The notes below the pieces were generated by a model, which saw only the letters and a program-made list of their open reading frames with translations, searched no databases and was not told the DNA's origin. This document shows, piece after piece, positions 1 to 9,914 of a stretch of DNA of 64,000 nucleotides. Numbering within the stretch: position 1 is the stretch's first letter; each line of letters opens with the position of its first letter. Position numbers and translations under genes: made by a program. This DNA is from Deltaproteobacteria bacterium. Lineage in GTDB: Bacteria; Desulfobacterota; Desulfobacteria; Desulfobacterales; Desulfatibacillaceae. The stretch spans positions 1-64,000 of the forward strand of contig JACRLG010000014.1 of assembly GCA_016235345.1 (NCBI GenBank), written 5' to 3'.

Positions 1-1
1 G

Positions 2-2614
2 GACATGGAGGCCGACCTTGGAATCGACTCGATAAAGCGCGTGGAAATCCTGGGAGCCATGCGGGAGCGCTTCCCCCACCTTCCGGAGTTGGAAGCGGCC
101 GAGCTTGCCGAGTTGAAGACTTTGGGGCAGGTTGCGTCAAGGCTTTCGGGCGGCGTAACGGACGCGCCGGGGAAACTTTCCGTTCCCACGCCATCGCCTG
201 CGCCATCTGAAATGAAATCCGCAAGCCTTCCGGAAAATCTGGTCTCCGTGGCAGTCGCGCGTGAGCTTCCCTCGCCTGACCGGATTTTTCCCGATTTTCC
301 CCAGGGCGGAATCGTCATCGTAAGCGACGACGGAACCGGGCTCGCCGGAGCCTTGGGGGCGTCCCTTGAAGGGCTTGGCCTTGCCCCGGTGATCCTCTCA
401 TGCGCCCCGCCGGTCAACGGAAAGCGCCGGATTGAATGGAACGGCGAATCCGAAGACGACCTTGCGCAAATCATCGCCGGTCTTGCCGGAAACGGCGGGA
501 TAATCTCCGGCTGCGTGTTCGCCATGCCGCCAGACCGAGCAAAATCAACCTATGGCCCCATGTCGGCCTTTCTCCTGGCCAAGCACCTTGCGCCTTTCCT
601 CAATATTAAGGACACGGCGGGCAGGCGCTTTTTCGTGACGGTGAGCCGCATGGACGGCTGCCTTGGAACAGGCGGTGCGGACTTCGATTCCATCCACGGC
701 TGCCTTTCCGGCCTTGCCAAGACGGCGGGCCTGGAGTGGGAAAACGTGTTCTGCAGGGCCATCGACATCGAACCGGGGCTTGACCTGTCCCTTGAAGCAG
801 AATTCATCTCCGGGGAAATCCTGGACCCCGACCTTCGGATAACGGAAACCGGACGCGGAACACGCGGGCGGATGACCCTGGATTTCCGCCCGGCGGTTCT
901 TTCCGACACGGCCTCGATGCCCGCTCCCGAAAACCCTGTGTTTTTGGTTTCAGGCGGGGCGCGGGGGGTGACGGCGGCCTGCGTCACCGCCCTGGCGCAA
1001 AAATGGGGCGGGCGCTACATACTGGCCGGGCGCTCGCAACATTTTACGACCGAGCCTGACTGGGCGCAAAACGCATCAAGTGAAGGGCAACTGAAGGAAG
1101 CCGCCGTCCGCCACCTTCAAGGCACGGGTGAAAAGCCCTCCCCCAAGGCGGTAACGGCCCTGGTTCGCGAGGTTTCAGCCTCCCGCGAGATAAGCCGCAC
1201 CCTTTCCGAAATCAGACGGGCAGGAGGCGAGGCTATCTATATCAAGGCCGACGCAACCGATCCAGCCGCGCTCGCCTCCGCACTGGCCCCCATAACAGCA
1301 GAAACCGGCCCCATTACAGGGCTGATTCACGGAGCGGGCGTTATCCACGACAAGCCCTTGCACCAGAAGGACGCCGCCGATTTCATCAAGGTTTTCAAAA
1401 CCAAGACCGACGGCCTTGCCGCGCTGATGAACTGCGTGGACCCCGCCAGTCTGAAGCATCTTGTAACGTTCTCGTCCGCAGCGGGCTTTTTCGGCAACCC
1501 CGGCCAGTGCGATTATTCAATGGCCAACGAGGCCCTGAACAAGGCTGCTCTCGCCTTTTCCAAAAAACATCCCGGCTGCCGCGTGGTCTCCTTCAACTGG
1601 GGGCCGATAGACGGCGGCATGGTGGGTCCCGAACTCAAGAGCCACTTTGAAAAGCGCGGCGTTGATGTGGTTCCTCTGGCCCATTGCACCGAAATCTTCA
1701 CCCGCGCGCTTTCGGGCGGAAACGAAACCGGAATCCAGCTTTTGGTTGGAAGCTCCATGCAGGAGGCCGATTCAAACCGCGAAATCGTGGGAGAACACCG
1801 GGCAGTGGCGACCTTTGGCCTTGCAGCAGCACCCTTTCTGGCCGACCATGCCATAGGCGAAAAGCCGGTGCTTCCCACGGTGTGCGCCATATCGGTTCTG
1901 GCCGAGGCCTGCGAGCGGCTTTACCCCGGCTTCCACGCGGCGAAGGTCTCGGACTACCGTCTGTTTACGGGAGTCACGCTTGACCCGTCCAAAAACTCCG
2001 CCCTGGAAGTGTCCGTGCGGCAGACATCCAAAAACGGCAACGGGCTTGCCTTTGACGTCTCCGTAACAGGAACCAACGGGAAAAAAGGCGTTAACCATTA
2101 CGGGGCCACGGTAAAACTGCTTCCAGGCCGCCCGGAGCCGCCCACGTACCTGCATTTCGTGAGCATTCCTCAAAACGCAGAGAACGGAACGGTTTTCTAC
2201 CAGGATAAAACCCTTTTCCACGGCCCGCGCTTCCGGGTGGTGGAAAAGGTCATCCACCGCAGCGAAAAAAAACTCACCGCCCTGTGCCGGGCTCCCAGGG
2301 TCTGCGCTTCCGAGCTTGGCCGGTTTGCAACGGATTCCATGAACCCCTTTGCGGCGGACGCCCTTTTGCAATGCCTTCTTGTATGGATAAGGCGCACCCT
2401 TTCCCTTCCAAGCCTTCCAACCGCAGCGGCCTGCGTGGAAAACTTCCGGCCCGTAAAACCCGGCGACGCCTTTTACGTGTCCTTGGACGTCACCCGCGCC
2501 GAGCTTCCCACGGTCACCGCCGACATAACAGCCCACGACGAGGACGGCCTCGTGCTATTCCGCATTTCGGGCGCGCAGGCCACGGCTTCCGAAAGCCTGA
2601 ACAAGCATTTTTAG
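2..2614 (+). CDS. pfaA: PUFA synthase PfaA-like subunit, C-terminal part (ACP-KR-DH), 5'-truncated by the window
   Basis: This is the 3' end of a multidomain polyunsaturated fatty acid synthase subunit; about 870 residues are visible. The frame is open from base 2 and enters inside an acyl carrier protein: the phosphopantetheine-site motif LGIDSIKRVEIL lies at about residues 6-17. After a Pro-rich linker comes a ketoreductase. Its nucleotide-binding loop (VSGGARGV) is near residue 315, its serine region (TFSSAAG) near 487, and a Tyr-x-x-x-Asn (YSMAN) near 504. The last third is a hot-dog dehydratase with the likely catalytic His in FLADHAIGEKPVLP near residue 615. ACP-KR-DH is the order at the C-terminus of PfaA, after its KS, AT and tandem ACPs. 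The acyl chain would stay on the ACPs while the next two proteins act. The upstream KS/AT part lies outside the window, so assignment to PfaA rather than another iterative PKS rests on domain order and the neighbours. Confidence 0.88.
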   Translation, partial: DMEADLGIDSIKRVEILGAMRERFPHLPELEAAELAELKTLGQVASRLSGGVTDAPGKLSVPTPSPAPSEMKSASLPENLVSVAVARELPSPDRIFPDFPQGGIVIVSDDGTGLAGALGASLEGLGLAPVILSCAPPVNGKRRIEWNGESEDDLAQIIAGLAGNGGIISGCVFAMPPDRAKSTYGPMSAFLLAKHLAPFLNIKDTAGRRFFVTVSRMDGCLGTGGADFDSIHGCLSGLAKTAGLEWENVFCRAIDIEPGLDLSLEAEFISGEILDPDLRITETGRGTRGRMTLDFRPAVLSDTASMPAPENPVFLVSGGARGVTAACVTALAQKWGGRYILAGRSQHFTTEPDWAQNASSEGQLKEAAVRHLQGTGEKPSPKAVTALVREVSASREISRTLSEIRRAGGEAIYIKADATDPAALASALAPITAETGPITGLIHGAGVIHDKPLHQKDAADFIKVFKTKTDGLAALMNCVDPASLKHLVTFSSAAGFFGNPGQCDYSMANEALNKAALAFSKKHPGCRVVSFNWGPIDGGMVGPELKSHFEKRGVDVVPLAHCTEIFTRALSGGNETGIQLLVGSSMQEADSNREIVGEHRAVATFGLAAAPFLADHAIGEKPVLPTVCAISVLAEACERLYPGFHAAKVSDYRLFTGVTLDPSKNSALEVSVRQTSKNGNGLAFDVSVTGTNGKKGVNHYGATVKLLPGRPEPPTYLHFVSIPQNAENGTVFYQDKTLFHGPRFRVVEKVIHRSEKKLTALCRAPRVCASELGRFATDSMNPFAADALLQCLLVWIRRTLSLPSLPTAAACVENFRPVKPGDAFYVSLDVTRAELPTVTADITAHDEDGLVLFRISGAQATASESLNKHF

Positions 2615-2636
2615 ATGAATGGGGAAAGGCTTTGCG

Positions 2637-2686
2637 GGGGAGGGAGGGGAAACCTTTTGTTCACAAAAGGTTTCCCCTCCCTCCCC
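2637..2686 (+). terminator. Strong hairpin between pfaA and the next synthase gene
   Basis: Bases 2637-2659 and 2664-2686 form a perfect 23-bp stem with a 4-base loop. About 13 bases later comes an A/T-rich run (2691-2730). The downstream side is not a clean U-tract, so it may work as a partial terminator or mRNA-stability element. The rest of the 156-bp gap shows no gene. Confidence 0.6.
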
Positions 2687-2770
2687 TTCCAAAAAACTTT
2701 ATGACTTTTATTTTTTATCTTATAATTACAAATAATTATACTTTTAAACCACCCGAACCGGCCAACCCGC

Positions 2771-5700
2771 GTGACTGAATCTATGGAACGAATTGCTATA
2801 GTTGGCCTCTCCTGCCTGCTTCCCGGAGCGCGGACCCCCGATGAGTTGTGGGACGCCCTCGAAAACGGCAAAGACCTGCGCCGGAAGGCGACCCTCGAAG
2901 AAATGGGGGCCAGCCCCGAAGATTATTTCAGCCCGGAAAAAGGCGTGGCCGACACCTGGTATGATTATCGTGGCGGCTACGTCGGGGAATTTTCCCCGGA
3001 TTTGTCCGGCCTTCCGGTTCCCGAAAACGAGCTGAAAGGCCTCGACCCCGTGGCTCTGTGGCCCCTTCACGCCGCGAAAAACGCCCTTTTTGACGCGGGG
3101 ATCAGGCCTGGCGACCCGGCGCTATCCCGATGCGGCTTCGTGTGCGGCAACCTGTCCTTTCCCACCCGCTCGTCCAACCGCATTTTCCTGCCCATGTATC
3201 ACAAAGCCGTTGAAGAAGGCTTGAGACGCGGCACGGACTCGCCGGATTTCAGGCTTCCACCCTTTTCACAATCACTTGAAACAAGCTGGGAAAACGGAAT
3301 CATTTCAAGCCTTCCCGCAATGGTGGCGACCCGCGCTCTGGGGCTCTCCGGCCCCTGCCTTTGTCTCGACGCCGCCTGCGCCTCCACCCACTACGCAATA
3401 GCCTTGGGCTCCCTTTTTCTTCAAACCGGCAGGGCCAACATGGTTCTTGCTGGCGGGGTGAGCGCGGCGGACCCATTTTTCGTCACAATGGGCTTTTCCA
3501 TTTTCCAGGCCCTTCCCGGCCTCAAAAAATCCTGCCTGCCCTTTTCAAAAAAATCCGGCGGGCTTTTTCCGGGCGAGGGCGCTGGATTTTTCGTGCTTAA
3601 ACGCCTTTCCGACGCAAAAAGGGACGGCGACCGGATTCACGCGGTGATCGAAGGCGCGGGGCTGTCCAACGACGGCAGGGGTTCCTCCGTTCTAAGCCCC
3701 AACACGAGGGGACAGGCGCTGGCCCTCAAACGCGCCTGGGAGGCGGGCTGCGTAAACCCGCACGAAATCTCTTTCATTGAGTGTCACGCCACAGGCACCC
3801 CCCTTGGGGACAGGGTGGAGCTTGAAACCATCGATCGCTTGTACCGGGGGCAGGAGGAACGGCCCCTTCTGGGTTCCGCCAAGTCCAACTTCGGCCACCT
3901 TTTGACTGCGGCGGGCGTTCCGGGAGTTATGAAGGCGGTTTTTGCCATGCGAAAGGGCGAAATTCCAGGAACCTTCGGCCTGAATGAACCCGCCGACGGC
4001 CTTTTTGGGCCGGATCGTTTTCCCGCCAAAACCGTCCCCTGGCCGGAGCGGGGCAGGGAAAGGCTTGCGGGCGTCTCAGCCTTCGGTTTCGGCGGAACCG
4101 ACGCCCACCTTGTGCTCTCGCTTTCCGGCAACACAACGAAAAAAGAGGATGCCCTCCCCGCGCGTGAGCCGCTGGCCATAGTTGGCATGGACGTCCACTT
4201 CGGCCCGGCCCAAAATCTTGGCGAATTTCTGCGAATGCTCGAAACCGGGAGCCAGTGCTTCACCCCGCTCCCCAAGGGCCGCTGGAAGGGCCTGGAAAAC
4301 AACTTGGCCCTTATGAATGAAATCGGCCCTGACGGGCCGGAGTCCGTCAAAGGCTCTTTCATCACCGATTTTGATGCCGATTTTCTTCGCTACAAGATTC
4401 CGCCCAACCCCGACGACCGGCTCATCTGCCAGCAGGTCCTGGCCATGAAAACGGCGGATGGAGCGCTATCGGACGCAGGGGTCAAAGAAGGATCGAACAC
4501 GGCGGTAATCATCGGCATGGAGACCGAGCTTTCCATCCACCGTTTCCGGGGACGGGTGAACCTTAAAACTCAGCTCGCCGGAAACGGCGAGGAACTGCCC
4601 GACGGCCTTGTGGCGGCATCGAAGGACTCGATCCACAACGCCGCAGGCGTCAACCAGTACACCAGTTTCATCGGAAACATAATGGCGGCCCGTGTGGCGG
4701 CGCTTTGGGACTTTTCCGGCCCCGCCTTCACCGTGTCCGCCGGGGAGAACTCCTTTTTCCGGGCCCTTGAAACAGCCTGGGCCATCCTTTCGGACAAGTC
4801 CGTGACAGCGGCCTGCGTGGGCGCGGTGGACCTTGCCGCAGGGCCGGAGCACGTGCTCTGGCGGGCGCAGAAAAATCCCGTCAACAAAGGGGCGGCCACG
4901 CTGTCGTTTGATGAATCCGTAAACGGCTGGATTCCCGGCGAAGGGGCCGGGGCCGTGGTGGTGAAAAGGCTGTCGGACGCGGTGAAGGCCGGGGACCGCA
5001 TTTACTCCGTGATGGAGGCCGTGGAATTTTTCAGGGGGACCGATTCGGGCGCGGTGGCGGAGGCCGCCCGGAAAGCCCTCGACGCGGCGGGAGCCTCGCC
5101 CGAAAAAATCGGCGCGGTTGAAGCCTTCGCAAGCGGAATCGCGCAGGAGGACCAAGAGGAAACCAAGGGGCTTTTTGACGCCTATAGAGGGGCCGGAAGC
5201 CTTGAAATCTCCATTTCGGGAGCAAAGGCCAACATTGGCCACACCTTTGCGGCAAGCGGTGCGGCGGGTCTCGTAAAATCGGCACTGGGCCTTTTTCACC
5301 GGGCCTTTTACGGCGCGCCCAACTGGAAGGAGCCTAAGGAGCCCGAAGCCTGGAAGGGCTCGCCCTTTTTCATCCCCACCCAAACCCGGCCCTGGTTTTC
5401 CTCGTCGGAAAACCCCGTCCGCCGGGCCGCTATAAGCGGCATGGGGCTTGATGGATTTTCCTGCCACGCGGTTTTAAGGGAGCCTTTGGAATCCGAAAGA
5501 AACCCGGCGGGAAAAATGAGGGGAAAAACCCTTTCTCACCGCAGGCGGCCCCTTGAAACCGGCGTTTTCCTGATCCCCCTGTGCGGAAACGACGCAAAAG
5601 ATGTGCTTTCGGCGCTTTCGGCCTTCAAAAAGGCCCTTTTGGACGGCGGTGAGCTTAAAAAGCTGGCGCGGGAGGCGTTTGAAACAAGCCGCAAGACCCC

Positions 5701-8700
5701 TGATGCGGACTTCGCCCTGGTGCTGGCCGGAAAAAGCCGGGAGGAACTCGCCTCACAGGCCCAAGCCGCAAAAAGCGCCGTGGAGCGGGCCTTTATAAGC
5801 GGGCTTGACTGGGCATCCCCCCAGGGCTCGTGCTTTTCCTCAAGGCCCGTGGGTCGCACCGGAAAGACCGCCATAGTCTTTCCGGGCGCGTTCAATTCCT
5901 ATCCGGCAATGGGCGGGGACCTCTTCAATCTTCACCCGCAGCTTTTCGAGGACTTGATTTACCCGAAAGAAAGGCTTGGCGAGCTTTTCGCTGACCGGCT
6001 TGTATATCCCCGAAGCGTGGCCGCATTATCGGAAAAAGAACTTGCCAACGGACTTTCCGCCTTTCTGGAAAACCCCATCTCCGCCTTTGAAAGCGGAATC
6101 CTTTTCGGCATGGCAGCAACCGACGTTCTGCGAAATCGCCTTGGGGTGAAGCCCTCGGTGGCCCTTGGCTACAGCATGGGCGAGGTCACCATGATGTACG
6201 CCTTTTCTGTCTGGGAAAGAGGTTGCGCCATGAGCGACAGGCTCAGGGTATCCACGGTTTTCCGCACCGATCTCGCCGGCCCCATGACCACCATAAGGCG
6301 TGCCTTCGGCCTTGGCCCCGAAAAATCGACCGGGGAAAAAATCTGGTCCGCCTTCAATTTAAAAGCCACCGCCTCCGATCTTCTGGCCGCCATAGGGGAG
6401 GCGAATTTCGCTCCCGGCGCGCCCGCCTGCTTTCACACCTTCACCAATACCCCTTATGAGACGGCCATAGCGGGGCATCCTTTGGCCTGCGAAAAGATCA
6501 TTCGGCGGCTTGGGTGCGAGGCTTTCGAGTCCCCCATGGGCGACGCCCTCCACTGCGAGCCGGTGCGGGCTGATTTTGACGAGATGACAAGGCTGCACAC
6601 CCTTGCCGTGCGACCGGTCGAAGGCGTCACCTTCTACACGGCCACCACCTTTTCGCCCCTTGCGCTGGAGTCGGAAGCCATAGCCCGCAACATCGCCGAA
6701 ATTTACTGCCGCGCGGTTGATTTCGTGCGCCTTGTGGAAAAGGCCTATGACGACGGTGTGCGGGTTTTCATCGAAACAGGCCCGCGCGAAAATCTGACCG
6801 GCCACATTCGGGAGATTCTCGGCCCCCGCCCCCACCTTGCCGTGAACCTGGACCGCAAGGGCGCGGATTTCGGGGCGAGCCTCGCCAAGGCCAGCGCCCG
6901 TCTCTTTTCCCACAGGGCGGAAATCGACCTTTCGGCTTTTTTCGGCGAGGCTCCGGCCCCTTCATCCAAAAAGAGTCTTGTGCTCTCTTTGACCACCACA
7001 GGAGCCGACATAAGCGAAACCGTGGAAAAGGCCGCGCGGGCGATGATCCCCGAAAAACCCGCGCCAGCGCCCATATCTACGCCAAAGCCTGAAAATCGCC
7101 CGGTTCCCAGGATTGAAACTTCAGAAGATCCAAATTTTTCCGCCGGAAAGAAAGCCGCCATGAAAACCGAGCCTCAATCAGCAGTCATTCCGCAGCCCCC
7201 GGTTCCCCCCGCAAGCGCGTCGCCTAAAAATACTGCCACACAGACTTATCCCGCGCCCCAGGTTTCGCCCCTAAACGGCCTTCCGCCCAAGTTCGTGGAA
7301 AACATAGGGCTTGCGGCGAGCGTTCATGTGAATTTTCTGGACCGCCAGAGGCAAGCGGCCCTGGATGTCGCCCGGCTGGTGTCAACCGCAACCCGGAGGT
7401 ACGGTGAAAGCCTTGAGGCGGGCCTTCCGAAGGCCGCTGCGATGGATGCCCCGGAAAATCCGCCCGCGCCCTCCCCTGTTCTTCCTGCCCGGAGCCCAGC
7501 TAAAAAGGCGGTGTGGGACGAGGCCGATCTTCTGGAGTTCGCCGGGGGAAAAATCGCCAATGTTTTCGGCCCGGAATATGCGGTGATTGATACTTACCCA
7601 AGGCAGGTGAGGCTTCCTTTGCCTCCCTATCTTTTGGTCTCGCGGGTGACCGGAATCGACGCGAAACGCGGCGAATTCAGGCCTTCCCACATGACAACCG
7701 AGTACGACATCCCGGAAAACGCCTGGTACGCCATAGACGGGCAGGTTCCCTGGGCCGTGTGCGTGGAATCCGGCCAGTGCGATCTTCTTCTGATAAGCTA
7801 TCTGGGCATCGATTTCGAGTGCAGGGGCGAGCGGGTGTACCGCCTTTTGGACTGCACCCTCACTTTTTCGGGCGAACTTCCCCGTGAAGGCAGTACGCTT
7901 CGCTACGACATCAGCATAGATTCCTTCGCCCGAAGCGGAAACAACCTTTTATTTTTCTTTCGCTACAACTGCTTTGCGGACGACCTTCCCATTCTCACCA
8001 TGCGGGGCGGCTGCGCGGGTTTTTTCTCGGACGGGGAGCTTGCGGCGGGAAAGGGAATAATCGCCACCGAGGCCGAAATCTCGGCCCGGAAAAAAATCGT
8101 GAAGGTGCGTTTTCCGCCCCTTCTGGAATGCCCGAAGCGCTCCTTTTCGCGGGACGACCTTGTCTCCATCATAAAAGGCGACGTGGCCGCCTGCTTTGGC
8201 GAAAATTACAGGCAGGACGGGCGTAACCCGTCCCTCAGGTTCGCTGCCTCGGACATGCTGATGGCGGACCGGGTGGTTTCCGTGGACCCAACAGGCGGGG
8301 CCTGGGGGCTTGGGGAGATAGTCGCCGAAAAGGACCTTTCGCCCGATCACTGGTACTTTCCCTGCCACTTCAAGAACGACCCGGTGATGGCCGGAAGCCT
8401 CATGGCTGAAGGCTGCGTGCAGCTCCTGCAATTTTACACGCTATTTCTGGGTTTCCAGACCAAAACGGCGGACGCCCGTTTCCAGCCCGTGGCTGACCTG
8501 CCCCAGAAGGTGCGCTGCCGGGGCCAGGTGATACCGAAAGACAGCCTTCTCACCTACAAGGTGGAGGTGAAAAGGCTTGGGCTCGATCCCGAACCCTTTG
8601 CAGTGGCGGACGTGTCAATTCTGCTTGGCGACAAGATCGTGGTGGACTTCACCGACCTTGGGGTGAGGCTCGTTGAAAAGCGCCCGGATGATCCGTGGAA

Positions 8701-9913
8701 GGCCGGAATTTCGGCCAAAATTGCGGCGGCCCCGATTTTTTCCGCTCCGGTTCCGCCCAAAAAGCCGGTTTTCACCCAGGCGCATCTTACGGAATTCGCC
8801 GTGGGAAGCCTTGCCAAATGCTTCGGCAAAAGCTTTGAAATCTACGAAAACCGCCAGCCTCCGCGCACGCCCAACGGCGAGCTTCAGCTAATCAGCCGGG
8901 TGATGGAGGTAACGGGAACGCCTGGGGATTTCAAAAAACCCGCCACGGTTATCAGCGAATACGACGCGCCGGAAAACGCCTGGTTCGCGCAGCAGAGCGC
9001 CTGGCCCGGAACCGCGCCATACTCGGTTCTGATGGAGGTGGCGCTCCAGCCCTGCGGGTTCGTTTCAACCTGGATGGAAACCACCCAGATAACGCCCGCC
9101 ACGGACTTTTTCTTCCGCAACCTGGACGGCGAGGGCAGGCTTCTGCGGGAGCCTGACTTGCGGAGCAAAACCATCACCAACGAGTCGCGGCTTCTCACCA
9201 CTGCGGCGGCTGGGGGTTCCATAATCCAGAAGTTCACCTTTTTGCTTTCGGAATCAGGCTCGCCCTTTTACGAGGGCACCGCCGTTTTCGGATATTTCAC
9301 CAAAGACGCCCTCGTAAACCAGGTGGGCCTTGATCAGGGCGCTGACAACAACCCGCTTTCAACGCGCAGATATCTGCCAGAAACGGGTGCTGAGGTTTTC
9401 GATCTGACCTCGCCGGAAACCATCAGGAGGTATTATTCTCCATCGCCGGACAAGCCCCATTATTGCGGAAACGGCCCCATGCTTAGATTCCTGGACCGGG
9501 TAACCCTGGCTCCTGATGGCGGAAAATTCGGCCTTGGCTACCTTGTGGCGGAAAAACTGGTGAACGCAAAAGACTGGTTCTTCCCCTGCCATTTCCACAA
9601 CGACCCGGTCATGCCCGGAAGCCTGGGAGTTGAAGCGATACTTGAAATAATACGGCTTTTCGCTTTAAGATCAGGCATTGGCGCGAATTTCAAAAATCCC
9701 CGGTTCAGGCACGGTGAAAACATCGTCAAATGGAAGTACAGGGGCCAGATCACCCCGGCTAACCGCGCCATGACCATCGATGTCCACATCAAAAAAATCG
9801 AGCGGGGCGAGGGCAACATCACCGTGAAGGCGGACGCCAGTCTCTGGAAGGACAAAATCCGCATCTATGAAATTACGGACGCGGCCCTGGTTGTGGAAGA
9901 AGGCTTTGAATAA
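2771..9913 (+). CDS. pfaC: PUFA synthase giant subunit, PfaB-PfaC fusion (KS-CLF-AT-DH-DH)
   Basis: A 2380-residue iterative synthase subunit. Domains in order: a ketosynthase (about 5-455) with active-site Cys203 in DAACAS and the histidine motifs HATGTPLGD and KSNFGH; a second KS fold (about 470-910) in which the Cys motif reads VSAGENS, so it lacks the nucleophile and fits a chain-length factor; an acyltransferase (about 1020-1400) with Ser1135 in GYSMGE; a low-complexity Pro/Ala linker (about 1430-1570); and two FabA-like dehydratase regions with CHFKNDPVM (His1866) and CHFHNDPVMPG (His2274). In Shewanella-type systems the AT is a separate PfaB and KS-CLF-DH-DH is PfaC, so here both functions sit on one chain. 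FabA-type dehydratase/isomerase domains are what allow cis double bonds in this pathway. The GTG at 2771 is a plausible start because the KS motif IAIVGLSC follows within ten codons. The domain calls are secure; the fatty acid product cannot be read from the sequence. Confidence 0.92.
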   Translation: MTESMERIAIVGLSCLLPGARTPDELWDALENGKDLRRKATLEEMGASPEDYFSPEKGVADTWYDYRGGYVGEFSPDLSGLPVPENELKGLDPVALWPLHAAKNALFDAGIRPGDPALSRCGFVCGNLSFPTRSSNRIFLPMYHKAVEEGLRRGTDSPDFRLPPFSQSLETSWENGIISSLPAMVATRALGLSGPCLCLDAACASTHYAIALGSLFLQTGRANMVLAGGVSAADPFFVTMGFSIFQALPGLKKSCLPFSKKSGGLFPGEGAGFFVLKRLSDAKRDGDRIHAVIEGAGLSNDGRGSSVLSPNTRGQALALKRAWEAGCVNPHEISFIECHATGTPLGDRVELETIDRLYRGQEERPLLGSAKSNFGHLLTAAGVPGVMKAVFAMRKGEIPGTFGLNEPADGLFGPDRFPAKTVPWPERGRERLAGVSAFGFGGTDAHLVLSLSGNTTKKEDALPAREPLAIVGMDVHFGPAQNLGEFLRMLETGSQCFTPLPKGRWKGLENNLALMNEIGPDGPESVKGSFITDFDADFLRYKIPPNPDDRLICQQVLAMKTADGALSDAGVKEGSNTAVIIGMETELSIHRFRGRVNLKTQLAGNGEELPDGLVAASKDSIHNAAGVNQYTSFIGNIMAARVAALWDFSGPAFTVSAGENSFFRALETAWAILSDKSVTAACVGAVDLAAGPEHVLWRAQKNPVNKGAATLSFDESVNGWIPGEGAGAVVVKRLSDAVKAGDRIYSVMEAVEFFRGTDSGAVAEAARKALDAAGASPEKIGAVEAFASGIAQEDQEETKGLFDAYRGAGSLEISISGAKANIGHTFAASGAAGLVKSALGLFHRAFYGAPNWKEPKEPEAWKGSPFFIPTQTRPWFSSSENPVRRAAISGMGLDGFSCHAVLREPLESERNPAGKMRGKTLSHRRRPLETGVFLIPLCGNDAKDVLSALSAFKKALLDGGELKKLAREAFETSRKTPDADFALVLAGKSREELASQAQAAKSAVERAFISGLDWASPQGSCFSSRPVGRTGKTAIVFPGAFNSYPAMGGDLFNLHPQLFEDLIYPKERLGELFADRLVYPRSVAALSEKELANGLSAFLENPISAFESGILFGMAATDVLRNRLGVKPSVALGYSMGEVTMMYAFSVWERGCAMSDRLRVSTVFRTDLAGPMTTIRRAFGLGPEKSTGEKIWSAFNLKATASDLLAAIGEANFAPGAPACFHTFTNTPYETAIAGHPLACEKIIRRLGCEAFESPMGDALHCEPVRADFDEMTRLHTLAVRPVEGVTFYTATTFSPLALESEAIARNIAEIYCRAVDFVRLVEKAYDDGVRVFIETGPRENLTGHIREILGPRPHLAVNLDRKGADFGASLAKASARLFSHRAEIDLSAFFGEAPAPSSKKSLVLSLTTTGADISETVEKAARAMIPEKPAPAPISTPKPENRPVPRIETSEDPNFSAGKKAAMKTEPQSAVIPQPPVPPASASPKNTATQTYPAPQVSPLNGLPPKFVENIGLAASVHVNFLDRQRQAALDVARLVSTATRRYGESLEAGLPKAAAMDAPENPPAPSPVLPARSPAKKAVWDEADLLEFAGGKIANVFGPEYAVIDTYPRQVRLPLPPYLLVSRVTGIDAKRGEFRPSHMTTEYDIPENAWYAIDGQVPWAVCVESGQCDLLLISYLGIDFECRGERVYRLLDCTLTFSGELPREGSTLRYDISIDSFARSGNNLLFFFRYNCFADDLPILTMRGGCAGFFSDGELAAGKGIIATEAEISARKKIVKVRFPPLLECPKRSFSRDDLVSIIKGDVAACFGENYRQDGRNPSLRFAASDMLMADRVVSVDPTGGAWGLGEIVAEKDLSPDHWYFPCHFKNDPVMAGSLMAEGCVQLLQFYTLFLGFQTKTADARFQPVADLPQKVRCRGQVIPKDSLLTYKVEVKRLGLDPEPFAVADVSILLGDKIVVDFTDLGVRLVEKRPDDPWKAGISAKIAAAPIFSAPVPPKKPVFTQAHLTEFAVGSLAKCFGKSFEIYENRQPPRTPNGELQLISRVMEVTGTPGDFKKPATVISEYDAPENAWFAQQSAWPGTAPYSVLMEVALQPCGFVSTWMETTQITPATDFFFRNLDGEGRLLREPDLRSKTITNESRLLTTAAAGGSIIQKFTFLLSESGSPFYEGTAVFGYFTKDALVNQVGLDQGADNNPLSTRRYLPETGAEVFDLTSPETIRRYYSPSPDKPHYCGNGPMLRFLDRVTLAPDGGKFGLGYLVAEKLVNAKDWFFPCHFHNDPVMPGSLGVEAILEIIRLFALRSGIGANFKNPRFRHGENIVKWKYRGQITPANRAMTIDVHIKKIERGEGNITVKADASLWKDKIRIYEITDAALVVEEGFE

Positions 9914-9914
9914 A

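Noticed and set aside
4700-4800. Loss of the active-site Cys in the second ketosynthase domain as a sign of an inactivated gene.
   Set aside because: Cys loss at this position is the norm for chain-length-factor domains in PfaC-type proteins.
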